A DNA stretch of 32,314 nt from Funneliformis mosseae (GCA_910592005.1 CAJVPP010000443.1:1-32314), one strand, 5' to 3'; counted from the stretch's first letter, positions 10,829 through 22,465 are shown. Translations and numbers: made by a program. The notes: generated from the sequence alone by a model not told the origin.

Positions 10829-12718
10829 TTATCTGTATATAATATTCGTAGGTTGATGTTCATGAACATTATACATATTAGGCGCAAAGTTATTATGATG
10901 ATAATTATTTATATTCATATGATTGTTATTGTTGTCATCATTTCCTTTTACACCTTCCAAGTAATTTACGTCTACGACATACTCTCTTAAGAAAACTTCT
11001 AAAGCATCAACACGAAGTTGTAAGGCTGCATTCTCATCACGAAAAACGTCTCTAGAAGAGGGAGATAGAGTACTATTAACTAGTGGAATTATCGGAAGAG
11101 TTTTTTTAAGTTTATTATGTGCTCTTTTACGTATTCCATAACAATAAAATTGCACACAACCCCATGGACGAATCAGGTCTACACCTATTTGCAAGGGAAG
11201 GAATCATATGTCAGATATCAAAGATGAACTTGAACATTTTTTTCTTTAAAAAAAAAGTGATTACCAAATAGAGCCGCGTACAATGCCGCAGCTAGACCCC
11301 AAGCACCACCCACAAGACCAAACATGCTGAGTAACTTTTTATTAGGAACAAAAAAGGTTATTAAATTATAATTTAACTTTTTAATCTAACTTGATAAGAA
11401 ATTACTTACGGTTCGTGTCCTATATTGTAACAACAATTAAATACGTTAATAAATTTTGTTTTAATTTTTAATTCATACTTCGTCGAAAATAAATTAACTT
11501 GCCTTTGTTCTGTCTCTTTTTTTATAAGGAAATTTTGTACAGTTAAAACGATTTGACTTACAAAAATATCACCAGCTTTATAATCTACAGGAAAGCTTTC
11601 TATGAAAAAAATAAAAATAAATATTTTACATCATTATATAATAAACAAAAAGAATATTATTATACATACGTATATTTGACATAATATAACCTTGTCTATA
11701 ATAAGTTGGTTCGAATCCGAGATGATCTTTGAACTTTGGAATAATTGTGTCTCTTATGTTTTTAGTAAATTGTATACGTGCCAACTTAATTATAATAATT
11801 ATGAAAAAATAATTTCTTCATTATTCCTTATTTTTCTTTAAAAAAATAAAATAGAAAGAATAAATTTTTAAAAAAAATGATTACCTGATTTCTAACCATA
11901 AAATAAACGTTGCCTGCAGTTAATTCTTTAATATATGCAGGTGATTTATCAATGTTGAATTCACCTTGATATCTCATAGGACTAAATTCTAAATAAAAAA
12001 TATGTATAGTATATTAGTTAAATTAATAATTGGAATTTTTTTTTTTGAAAAAAAAAAAAGTCTGAAAAAAAATTTAGTTAATGTACCAGAATCGGTTGCA
12101 GTGAATGTCATAAGATCTTGACTTTTGGTTGCATTATAATTTGTATCAGCAATCGTTGCAAGCACAGATACGCCCAATATTGCATTTCCATCAATTTCTG
12201 GTTTTACATATGTCAAATTTTGGACATTTTTAAAATAACCGGTATACTTGTTGTTGCTTAAAGAAGCCTTTGGTTGTTCTATATATTCATCACAACTATA
12301 ATCATTATCTTCTTTTGATCCTCCTATATGACCAAAATTTATTGTTAATTATTCAAATTCAAATTCAAATTCAAAAAAAAAAAAAATTATTTTAAATTGC
12401 TTACTAAAAAAAAAACACGTCAATTTGAATGGATAAGGGAATTGAAATAGCATATCTAAAAGAATAATCATTATTTAATAAAAAAGATATTACGATGGAT
12501 TTTCTTGCTTTCCTTTCTTACATACCAGGAATTGGAATTTCCGTTGCTTCAATGACTGTATTTGTTAACACTGGCTCATCACTAGTCACATCGATAATCA
12601 AAATAGTTAAATATCCTGTGAGGGAAGATATTAATATTATCATAATCAATATTCTTAATAGAATAACAGATGAAGGTTCCGTCTTTCGATGGCGAGTAAA
12701 TAATTCATTAAAACGCAT
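10829..12718 (-). CDS. Two-pass membrane protein, receptor-like, paralogue A
   Basis: Nine exons on the minus strand: 12718-12526, 12455-12405, 12323-12087, 11988-11885, 11784-11670, 11599-11503, 11419-11410, 11334-11265 and 11184-10829. All phases agree, giving 410 aa. Residues 1-18 are basic and cytosolic. TM1 is about 19-42. A luminal or extracellular domain of about 230 residues carries Cys78 and Cys92 (both conserved in paralogue B) and NLT and NAT glycosylation sequons. TM2 (about 272-292, GLVGGAWGLAAALYAALFG) is followed by a cytosolic tail with RPWG, a basic stretch, a helix ending EYVVDVNYLE (about 345-375) and an Asn-rich end. Intron 6 uses a GC donor (AG|GCAAGT) and exon 7 is 10 nt. 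Exon 1 is fixed by a GTATGT donor and TTCTTTTAG acceptor, which restore the frame. I recall this as a multigene Rhizophagus family. Function is unknown; a surface receptor or adhesion role is inferred from topology. Confidence 0.87.
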
Positions 12719-12782
12719 TTTTCACTTTGTAAATTCAAAACAAAACAAAAAAAAAAATAAAAATAAAAAAAAAAAATTTAAA

Positions 12783-12836
12783 ATTTATACTTTATTTATA
12801 TGGGGAGTGTTTACGTTTTAGAGTGTTACACGATAT
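12783..12836 (-). promoter_or_regulatory. Core promoter of membrane-protein gene A
   Basis: A 54-bp block identical to copy B (25637-25690), although the flanking sequence has diverged. On the minus strand it contains TATAAATA (12800-12793), 75-82 nt upstream of the ATG. The conserved GTGTAACACTCTAAAACGT farther upstream may be a regulator site. Confidence 0.7.
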
Positions 12837-12947
12837 AAAGACACCGCTATTAAAAGATCCAAAACAAAATGATTTTCCATTGTTATTCTCATCTCGTTAA
12901 AACGAAATGGTAGCACAACATTGAAATGTTTAGAGAACAAAGTAGTT

Positions 12948-13146
12948 GTTCTGAGGTCTAGAAGCCCTGGGGTTAGCTCTTGGGGGTGTCGTCTAGATGG
13001 CAAGCCTTGAACCAGTATTTAGCGGGCGGGTTCTGGTTAGAACTTGGGTCTTAGATTAGCATCAGGTCTACTTTGTAGTCTTAAAATATGCGATCGCTAT
13101 ATATATTCCTAGTGCTTCGGGTACTGCAACTAAAAAAAAAAAAAAG
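12948..13146 (+). mobile_element. SINE-like retroelement insertion, about 199 bp
   Basis: The insert ends in a run of 14 A and is flanked by direct repeats AGAGAACAAAGTAGTT (12932-12947) and the same sequence with one extra A (13147-13163). Copy B has the single unoccupied target (AGACAAAGTAATT near 25792). The internal sequence is much more GC-rich than its surroundings. Near the 5' end, GGTTAGCTCTTGGGGG resembles a Pol III A box; a clear B box is not visible. A target-site duplication of about 16 bp plus poly(A) tail means LINE-driven insertion. A 5'-truncated LINE end is the alternative. Confidence 0.85.
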
Positions 13147-13163
13147 AGAGAACAAAAGTAGTT

Positions 13164-13790
13164 ATATTTAGCCTTTATTGAGAAATTTTCGGCCGATTAT
13201 GAGATGGTAGTTGGTTTTATATTTTGCCTTATGAACCTTAAATCTTTTATATAAAAGGAAATTTATTTTATTACGACTTATCAACTTCTGATTGTAAGCT
13301 TTCCTTACATAAATCTGTCCGAATAAGTATTACACACGACAACATTCTTGTGCTTAAGGCGCAGTGCACAACCTCTGTAAAAATAAACAAATTGGTATGT
13401 TATTTTAACCGGAAGGTCGAGATTAATTTTCGTTCAAAGTAATTATGCAACACAATAAATATGCCTTTTTAATTTTAAAAAAAATTGGTGGTTTATTTAT
13501 CTGTTGAATCTACTTAAAGAGAGATATTCACTCAATCTACAATTGGACAAATAAAAAGTACAATAAAACTTTTCTTCAAAATGAATTAAGCTTAAGAGAT
13601 AATTGTAAAGCGTTTTATCTTCAAAAAAAAGCATAGAATTGCTTGTATTGATCAGAGAATTGGCAATTCTAATAGGTTGGGTCGATCAAATGACATGACC
13701 CGAGGGGTATGGTAAGGTCAAACAAAACTCTGACCTGATTTATGATCTTATTGATCACATTGTTAAAGAATTATTATGTATTAAATAAAC
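13164..13790. other. Upstream flank of membrane-protein gene A, end of the duplication
   Basis: Moderately AT-rich. It matches copy B in patches up to about 13660 (for example the AAAATGAATTAAGCTTAA and AAAAAAGCATA stretches). No open frame is convincing. At 13679-13745 there are small GGGTC...GACCC and AGGTCA...TGACCT inverted motifs. The island ends near 13790. Confidence 0.6.
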
Positions 13791-15359
13791 TTAAAAAAAA
13801 ATATCACAGATACATAATATAATATATAAAAAAATAATTAAAAATAATTAGAAAGCTTTAGGAGGTAGGTTTTCTTAGATTTATAAATATTCTTATATAA
13901 TTTCATATCCTAATTTTTATGTTATAATGCTTATGATTTATTATTATCAAGAAGAATAATTTATTATTATTCAAGAAATACAATTCATTATCTCTAGTTA
14001 AATGATATATATATTATTGTTTTTCTTAAATGATTTACTATTATTCTAATTAAAATAGTTTATTATTATTAACTCAAATAATAACTTATTTCAATATGTT
14101 AATTATATATATAATTCTATTTTAAAAAGTATCAAAGTAAATAAATTATTTTTGTTTTATTTTAATTTATATATAAAATTTAATTAAATAATAATTAAAA
14201 GTAAATATTAATAATCAAATATTAATATTTAAAAATTTTAATAAATGAATTTATTATATTAGTATTTAAATAATATAATATATATTTAATATAATAGATT
14301 TAAATTTTAAATTGAAATGAAAATTATTTTTTTTAATTTTATTAAATAAAATTTTATATTAAAATTATTTTTATTTATAATTAATTTTATTTTATTTTTT
14401 AAATTTTTTGAATTTTAAATAATTTTAATATTTTTTTTTAATAATAAAATTGTAGATAAATTTATTAGCAATTTTATTAAGATAAAACTTTTTTGTATAA
14501 TTAATTTTTATTATTAAATTTAAATATTTTATATTATAAAAAATACATAAATTTTAAATTTAATTATATAAATAAAATTAATTAAACTTAATTTTAAATA
14601 TAAAAAATTTAAAAAAAATATTATTTTAAAATAAATTTTAAAAAATTTTATGTAAAGATTAAAACATTAAAAATAATTTATTTTTATGAAAATATTTAAA
14701 TTATTCATTTAATTTATAAATAAAAAAATTATTTGTAATTAATATTTTAAAAATAATGTTAATTATTTTACAAATATTAAAATATTTTTAATAAAATTTA
14801 AAGTAACTTTATTTAAAGTAATTTAAAATAATTTAAATCTATAAAATATATTCTTAAGTAATTAAAAAATTTATAAATTATTATTATATATAAAATAATA
14901 TTTTTATGAATATTAATTTAATATTAATAAAGATTTAGATTTAAAAATTCAAATATTATATAATTTTTACTTAGAATATAAAAATAATTAATTTTATTCA
15001 AAGTAATTTATTAATGCTATTAAATAAAAAAAAATAATAATTTGAAAATTAATATTTTTATAAAATATTTTATATATTTTATAAATATAATTAAATATAA
15101 TAAAATTTAGATTAAATAATTTTAAATTTAATAAATAATTTTATTTAAAATATTATAATAATTTATTTTAAATAAAATATATAAATTATACTTTGAAATT
15201 TAATTTTATTAATAAATAATAAGTTTAATTAAATTGAATAGTCTTAGTAAATAAGTAAGTTTACTTGTTTAAATATATTTAAATTTAATAAATTATCTAA
15301 ATCTTTAATTTTATTATTTTTATTAAAGTTTTAATTAAAAATAAGATTTTAATTAATTG

Positions 15360-15458
15360 CAATAGATAACAAATAAGCATCATAATATTGTAACTAATTA
15401 TAATATTATTAAAAAATCAAGTTATAATAGATAATAAATAAGCATTATAATATTATAA
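15360..15458. repeat. Two direct copies of a roughly 35-bp AT-rich unit
   Basis: AATAGATAACAAATAAGCAT followed by a CATAATATT tail (from 15360) recurs about 64 bp later as AATAGATAATAAATAAGCAT with a TATAATATT tail (from about 15427). Differences are mainly C/T. Confidence 0.5.
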
Positions 15459-17334
15459 TATTTTTAGTTTAATATAATTTTACTATTTTTATAGTTATAA
15501 TAAAATTTTATTTTTTCTAAGTTACAAATTTTAATAAAATTTTAATATAATCATTAAATTTTATTTATATTTGCTAAATTTTAGATTTTGTTTAATAATT
15601 TTTTTTTAAAGGTGTAGTAACTTTGCATAATTTTTATAAAAAATAAAGTAAAAGTTTATAAAATTACAAATTACAAAAGAAAGAGTATAAAAATTTCTAC
15701 TTAGTTAATTAGACTAAATAAAAATCAACCTTATATTATTCTAAACTAATTTACCTAAATGAATTAATTTAGAATAAGTTTAACTATCCAATACAGGGGA
15801 TTTGATTATTATTAATCCAAAAATTAACTAGTTTATACCATATTTATAAGAAAAAAGAATTAATGTAAAACTATGAAAGAGTAAGAGTTTGATAAAGAGA
15901 AGTCAGTGTTAATAAAATATATTTTGATCAATCATTGATATATTATTGAGACTTTTAAATTATTTAATAATTATATATCATTTAAACTAAAAGTATTTTA
16001 TTCAAAGAATACATAATGATAGGTAAAAGAAAGGAGACTAATTATTAAATTTATTATTGATAAAATAATGAGTTTTATTAAACAAGAAGGAAGTTACAAT
16101 TTTTTTAATAAAGTCAGTAATGTTAAAAAAATCAATTTAATCATTTAAAGATTAAATATCTATAGTTAGTAGATCAGAAAAATCCTGAGTTACAGAAGTT
16201 AACATTGTTAATTATTGTGTAAAGAATTATTTAACAGAGAATATGATATCTAATATTTGATGTTTAGTATTTTTAAAAATTCAAATATGATTGAATATTT
16301 CTTAGGTAAATGAGCATTTCATAACTGAATATAAAGATCTGAATGTCTTATTTTAAGAATTTAAAGTGTAGTAAGTAGTTCAAATATGAGTTTCATTTTA
16401 AATTTATGAAAAGATAAGGTTTTAAAGGATGTAAAAAAGTTGTTTTTATTATCATTAAGGATAAAACAAGCATATATTCAATTAATATTCATTAAATTTT
16501 ATTTAATGATTTTACTTTTAAAATAAAATCAAAATATATTTATATTAATTAATAATTTTTATATTAATTTAAGATTAAAATTTTAAGTTTTTATAAATTA
16601 TTTTTATTAAACTACAATTTAATATATTTATATATTTTATATTATTAAAAATTTAATAAAATATTTAAATATAACTAATTTTAAGTAGATATTATATATT
16701 TATAAAAAAAATAATTATTATAATTAAACATTTAATAATATAATTATTAAAAATAAAGTTTTATTTAATAATAATTAAAAATTTGTGTATTAATTTATTA
16801 TTTTTTATTAGTATAAAATATTAATTATAAAATTGAATATAATATTTTTTTATTTATGATAAAAATATTTAAAAAATATTTATAATATTATTATAATATA
16901 AAAATTATTATATTAAGTTTTAATTATAATTAAAATTTTATTTATAAATAAAGTTTATGATTTTATAAATTAATAAATGATATATAAGTATTTTATATAA
17001 TAAATAATTTTAAATTTTATACTTATTTATAAATTGAAGAATAATCTAATTAATATAAAAATTATTATATAAAAAATGATTGAAGCTATAATTTTAATAA
17101 AATAAAATTAAAATAAATTAATAAAAATTTAATAAAAACTTTCTATTTATAACTAATTTATATATACAATATCATATAATTTATATTAGAATTACAAATT
17201 ATTGGATAATTTTAATTTTAAAATTAAATAAGCATTATTTATAATTATAAATTTAACATATTTACATTTACAAGTATTAAAATAGAAATCCATTAAAACA
17301 TTTTGCCAAATTTTTTTATTAAAGGTAAAATTGC

Positions 17335-17430
17335 AAAAGTTATAATAGGTAATAAAAGTTTTATTAGTAAGTAAAAGTTTTAATAAGTAGCAAAAGTTTT
17401 AACAAAGAAAAAGTTTTAACAAATAAAAAA
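17335..17430. repeat. Short degenerate tandem array (AAAAGTTTTAATAAGTA-type)
   Basis: About five consecutive variants of a 17-22-bp unit built on AAAAGTTTTA, with CAAAAGTTTTAACAAAG the clearest form. A satellite-like remnant. Confidence 0.5.
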
Positions 17431-18510
17431 TATCTATCTTATTAAAATACAATTTTTAATTTAAAAATTTATTTTATTTTTATGAGTTGTGTTTAATTTT
17501 TGACTAGTCTTAGTAGGAATAATATTACTATTCAAAAATTGAATAATCTATTTAATGTAAGGTATAAGTACAGAAATAGAAGGATTGAAATATAATTATA
17601 TCACTATTGTTTTATAATAAAAAATTTTTTTTTAATATAATTGGATTTATCAAAAAAAAAATCTGAAAATTCTAATCTATATGATCTAATAAAGAAAATA
17701 ATAATAAATAAAATAATTAATTATGAAAAAATAATAAATATTATATTGTAGTGATTTGATCTTAAAAAAAAATTCTAAGTTTTAAAAAAAAAACTTTCAA
17801 TTGCTATAATCCAAAACTATAGTACTTAAAAGTAAAAAAATATGATACTAAAAAACTAAAAGCTATTTCTTTAAAATTAAATCAGAAAAGTATTAAAATA
17901 AAAAATTTAAATTACTATTTCTATTATTAGATTCTATCAAAAAACTTACAATTATTAAAAGAATAAGTTAATTTGATAAATGATTTGATAAATATTAAAT
18001 ATGATAAAGACTGATAAATAATCTATTAACATATAAAGAAGTATTATAGAATACATTTTTAATGAATTTTAAGAAATGGATTCTGAATATTAGTAGATGA
18101 TTATCTATTATGAGATTTAAGTAAATTATTTTTAATATTTAATATAATTAAGACAATAAATATGCATATAAAATATTTATAAAGTATTTAATAAATATGT
18201 CAAAGCTTGTATGCTTTCAAACGTAAGCATTCTTTTTTATAGATTTTTATTTAAAATTGACAATAATTTTAAAAATTTTTATCTGAAAGAAACTGAACTA
18301 TTATTTTCATCTTTAAGGAATATATTCTATTTATTGAGAATTCTACATAAATGAATTTAAGAAAAAAAGTAATTGTATATTTATAATTTAAAAAATAAGT
18401 TATTCATATTTATATTTAAAATTTTATTTTCTTTTAACAAATAAAAAATAAACATATATATTTGATTATCAATTATTTAGTTTATTTAATGCTAACTATT
18501 ATTATATAAT

Positions 18511-18674
18511 TATATGGGAAATAGTCAATAGAAAAGAGAGAAATCTACAAATTTTAAGTAATTTTAGTTATTAAGCTAGTTTATTTACATGATCATGATC
18601 AGTAGAGTAAACTAATAAAAAATTTTTTGACTAAAAATGGATTTTTCCCTTTTCTACTAACCGCCTCCTATATA
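18511..18674. mobile_element. MITE, copy 1 (164 bp)
   Basis: It matches 28189-28350 along its whole length. Its ends are imperfect inverted repeats: the left arm carries GTCAATAGAAAAG and the right arm is the inverse of TATATAGGAGGCGGTTAGTAG. The centre contains ATGATCATGATCAGTA. It is non-coding and able to fold end to end. Differences from copy 2 are mainly G/A and C/T. Flanking TA-rich sequence hides any target-site duplication. Confidence 0.7.
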
Positions 18675-18689
18675 TTTACATATTTTTAA

Positions 18690-18830
18690 AAATTTGTTAA
18701 GTTATTATCAAACCTGTTAAAATTTTTAAGACCTATCAAAATCTATTTAAACTTGTTAAAACCTTCAAAACTTATTGAAATCTACTGAAATTCATCAAAA
18801 CTATCAAAATAATTTTTGAAAAGTTTTGAC
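18690..18830. repeat. Degenerate short repeats (AAACCTGTTAAAA-type)
   Basis: Successive variants such as AAACCTGTTAAAAT, AGACCTATCAAAAT, AAACTTGTTAAAAC and AAACTTATTGAAAT, with a spacing of about 20 bp. It lies directly beside MITE copy 1. Confidence 0.45.
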
Positions 18831-20808
18831 TTTTGCCAAAATGAATTTAAGATTTTATTCTATAACTATATATAAAAATGATTTTTTTTTGCTTTTTATT
18901 AGTTTAGAATGAAGCAAAAGATTATATAATACTTAACAAAGTGATAAAATATGTCCTATTATTTATTCACTTGATCATTGAGTTAACATAGATTGCTAGT
19001 TATATGTTATGAATAGTTATATATAATTTATACATTTATTGATCTTTTCTATACTGGTAGAGAAATTGCTTTAAACTTAACAATAATTCACATTTTCCTA
19101 GTTTTAAATTAAATTAAAGTTAATATATATTATTTATTAAGTAGATTTGAAATTTATTAAAGAATTAGAAGGATAATCATTGATAATAAAGCTTAAAATT
19201 GAATTTATTTTTTATATCTAGATTTATTTAATTTTAAATTAGATATATGTTTAAAATTAAAATATCAAATTTTATGCTAACTTTTAGATAATAATTTTTC
19301 AAATAAAAGTTTAATAGATAAAGAAGATAAGAATATCATCATAAGTTTAAATAAAGAAAATATTGATTAGAGATGAATAATATAATTAAACTTAATAAAA
19401 AATAAATTAATTCAATTTTAATATATATTATAAATTTTTTTTTATCTTTCATAAATATATAAAATATATATTTATATATAATATTATAAAGAAAATAATT
19501 TTATATATAAATATTTATCTCATAAAATAAGAATAATAATTTTTTAAAATTAAAAAATTGTATTGAAACTTTTATTTCCTATTAAAATTTTTATTATTTT
19601 ACTTTTAATAAAATGTTTAGCAAAATATTTTAATAGATTTTAATTTCAATATTTATCAAAACTTTTAAATTTTGCTTTACAACCTTAACTTTAGTTTTTA
19701 TAAATACAACTAACCTTACTTTAAATAATAAATAATTAAAAAATATTATACATAAAATTATTTTTTTAAATTATAATAATATATAATAAAATTATATAAA
19801 TATTAAGATTGTATTGTATTGAATGTTCTTTAAATCTTAAATTTAAACTTTTAAATTTTTATTATTAGATTAAATAGAAAATAAAAAAACAAGATTGAAA
19901 AGTCTCACTTTATTATTAATCACTTCTCTTTTAAATAATACTCCTATATTTTTAGATTTTTAATTATAATATTTTCTTTCAACTTATATTTCTAATTAAT
20001 TTTAAAATTTTTCTTTATTTATAACATTGCATTATCTTTATTATAAGGAAACTCTTTTATATAAATAGATATATAACTTTTTATTTCTACTTGTTATATC
20101 TATTCTATCTAAAGTTTTCTTTTTGATCTTATTCATAAGAGAAATTGTCTAAGTTTTAATATTATTCACAATTTGTTATTTTTGAAAATTTGTTATATTT
20201 AAAATTTTTTAAAATATATAAATTTCAAAGTTTATGAATAAAAACTTTTATTAAATATTTTTTTTTTAAATTAACCTTATATAACTTTCATTTTTTTATC
20301 AAAACTGAAAATTTTCTTTTGTAAAATTTTTTATTGTCAAATATCTTAACCAATTAAAATAATACTTGCATTGTTATTACCTGAGTTAATTCAGTTGTTA
20401 ACTTAATCAACATTCAATTAAAATATAAAAACTTTGTTGTCAAACAAAATAAGAAATGAATGCTAAATATAAACTACATATTTCTTCAAAAATAAGCTCT
20501 CTATAACATACTCCTTTTATTGTAATTTGTTTATTAAATAAATTTTTTATATATTCATCACATAATACTTATATGTCATATGGAGCTTATTTTAGGAGGT
20601 ATATGATAAATGGACGAGCATGTGAAGTTGATAAAAAAAAATTCTTCCTAACACTTTTTTCACCCCACGTGATCCATAATTTGTCACCCTGTGTCACACT
20701 CTCAGTTTTTTACTATGTATTCCAGGGACAGAGAATTATTTCAGTGTGAAAAGTCTATTTGCCACCTTATTTGTCACGCGGTTAATTTCGACCAAGTTCA
20801 GTAATGCC

Positions 20809-21482
20809 GGTTCAAATGAGATGATAACGACAGAATTGTCTAATGTGTCATGTCATTAAAGCTTTTGAACGTGATTTTTAAAATTTTCTTCGACAAGCGA
20901 ATCACCCGCCAAATTCAACGCATAAGTAGGCAAAGAAAAATTTGTAACTGGGGTGACCAACGATGTGAACAAATATATCGCTAAAACATATAATATAAAC
21001 TTAATTAATTGTTCACGCCGATTCTATAACGTAAACGATTTCCACTACTGATCTAATGATTCCTTTTGCACAACAATTCCACTCATTAGGGATAATTTGA
21101 TATTCTTAACGACGTTGCGGGTTTATATAAGACGGCTCAACATTGTAAAGATATAACCAAAATTTGGTGGAACGAACTTTCACTGCAGTTTCTGTAGTAA
21201 TTTTACAAAGAAGAGAAGATTTATTAAAAGATCATATCGGTTACATAAATTAGTTCAAACTCTTAATAAATTTTGCAGTAATAACAATAAATTGTTCAAT
21301 AATTTTTAGGGGAAAAATCAATCAAAAAAAAGTTTAAAGATTTATGTAAAGAGTAAGATGGTAATAATGATTTGTTTTCATTCATAGACTAATGCAGAAA
21401 AAAAATGATAAAGTTTTGGAAGATGACGTTAGAGAACTTTAAAGTTTCAAAAAACATTTGCGGAAAGTATAAAAGTATGACG
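20809..21482 (+). pseudogene. 3' remnant of the kinase gene (copy B)
   Basis: It matches the last exon of the intact kinase from about 5818 to the stop, corresponding to its residues from about 320. It therefore covers the acidic linker and helical C-terminal domain only; the catalytic domain is absent. Several small insertions and deletions (for example an extra TGTCA after CTAATG near 20846, and lost bases near 21165 and 21385) break the frame repeatedly. Long stretches such as TTATTAAAAGATCATATCGG remain identical. The 3' flank is also conserved. This is a truncated, non-functional duplicate. Confidence 0.88.
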
Positions 21483-22135
21483 ATCAGTTAAATATTTTTT
21501 GAAATCGTAAATAGAAATTTACGCGAAATTGCATTTATTTTTCACGATACAAATTTAAAAGAAGAATTGCTTATGATATCACCATGAGTTTCCTTATTTC
21601 CATTATGGTTGTAACTCTCTACAAATTTATTCTTCCCAAGCATACATTTTACTTCTTTTTTTTTACGATTTTAGAAAAATTAGGTTTCCTACATACATAT
21701 TTATTTTAAATTCATGATAAATGATTGAGCCGGTCCAAAGAACGGTCTGGTACAATTTATAAAATGTTTATGAATAAATGTTTCGCCGTGCAAAATTATT
21801 CAAATTCACGCGCCCACTCTTTAAATTACGCGTAAAAACGTAATTAATGACACATCTGTTGTATATAAATTTAATAAATTTACTTCAAGTTATTAAAGCG
21901 CCTCATTATAAAGAAATATGATTTGACATTCCAATAAATTCGTTTTTACAAAAAATTCCCTAGTATTTACAATTAAAAAATTAATTTTATTGGATTAATG
22001 GATATTCCCCTGGTTGTGTATTTAGGGTTGACCATACCCAATACAATATTACTGTATTTTATTTTTTTTTATTTTATTTTTTTATTTTTATTTTGATATT
22101 TTTTCATTTAACTATTTCAAGAATTTGTAGATTGT
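21483..22135. other. Duplicate of the kinase/LRR convergent intergenic region
   Basis: Corresponds to 6434-7131 of copy A with many small indels. T-rich tracts near 22050-22090 replace the long T run of copy A. No gene is seen. Confidence 0.7.
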
Positions 22136-22236
22136 TGTTATGGAGTCGAATCGCAATTCTAATCGAATAATTTCCGCTTGTTTATTTAGAAGACTGGAAG
22201 ATTTGGACAATTTTCTCTACCATATTACCGTCATTA
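22136..22236 (-). pseudogene. Deletion scar of the LRR/coiled-coil gene (copy B)
   Basis: Only the two ends of the gene remain. Positions 22136-22209 match the last 25 codons (7141-7216) and 22206-22236 match the first dozen codons up to the ATG (9027-9066). The junction falls on GACA, present at 7213-7216 and 9027-9030, so a deletion of 1814 bp at 4-bp microhomology explains it. A further small deletion follows the third codon. A 70-codon plus-strand open frame running through the scar is a by-product. Confidence 0.88.
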
Positions 22237-22465
22237 AACATGTATATATCGATATATATGTATATTCGTTTCTCACCTTTACAATATTTATGTTTGTTAA
22301 ATTAAATAAATTACTATTAAATTATATAATGCTTACACAACGAATACAATAAATTAAAAAAGGAATATTGAATTTGCGACGGAGCGATTAAAATTCGAAT
22401 ATTTTTAAAAATTGAAATCAAAATATATAAATATAATCCAAAGTTTTTTTTTTTTTATTATATGT
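22237..22465. other. Copy-B-specific insertion in the former LRR 5' UTR
   Basis: About 230 bp between the conserved CCGTCATT and the conserved TACAGTA/AAAGTAAAATAAA stretch, absent from copy A. It is AT-rich, with a TATATCGATATATA palindrome near 22244. I see no clear target-site duplication or inverted ends, so its nature is open. Confidence 0.5.

Larger units (their letters stand above)
5818..13660. repeat. Segmental duplication, copy A
   Basis: Collinear with copy B (20809-26210) through the kinase 3' end, the LRR gene termini, the LRR promoter and the whole membrane-protein gene with its promoter and upstream flank. Copy A is the more complete copy. It differs by retaining the LRR coding region and by its own SINE-like insertion. 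It also has about 0.9 kb (9720-10680) that does not align clearly by eye with copy B. Confidence 0.9.
13790..20600. other. AT-dominated block without genes separating the two copies
   Basis: Nearly pure A/T sequence with hardly any CpG. It contains one MITE copy and several degenerate short repeats, listed separately. No splice-bounded exons or RNA genes are visible. Slightly less AT-rich patches at about 15600-16500 and 18180-18340 gave no recognisable product. Confidence 0.8.

Noticed and set aside
12495..12821. 108-codon plus-strand open frame, also open in copy B (25343-25612)
   Set aside because: It is antisense to exon 1 of the membrane-protein gene. The minus strand has the TATA box, donor/acceptor pair and eight further in-phase exons, so conservation of this frame follows from conservation of exon 1.
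12818..13003. 61-codon minus-strand open frame
   Set aside because: It spans the boundary of the SINE-like insertion and its target site and has no counterpart in copy B.
13679..13745. Hormone-response-like GGGTC...GACCC and AGGTCA...TGACCT inverted motifs
   Set aside because: Half-sites are short, spacing is irregular and nuclear receptors of that type are not expected in fungi. More likely chance or a small repeat remnant.
22140..22352. 70-codon plus-strand open frame
   Set aside because: It reads across the LRR deletion scar on the wrong strand into inserted AT-rich sequence, so it is a chance product.
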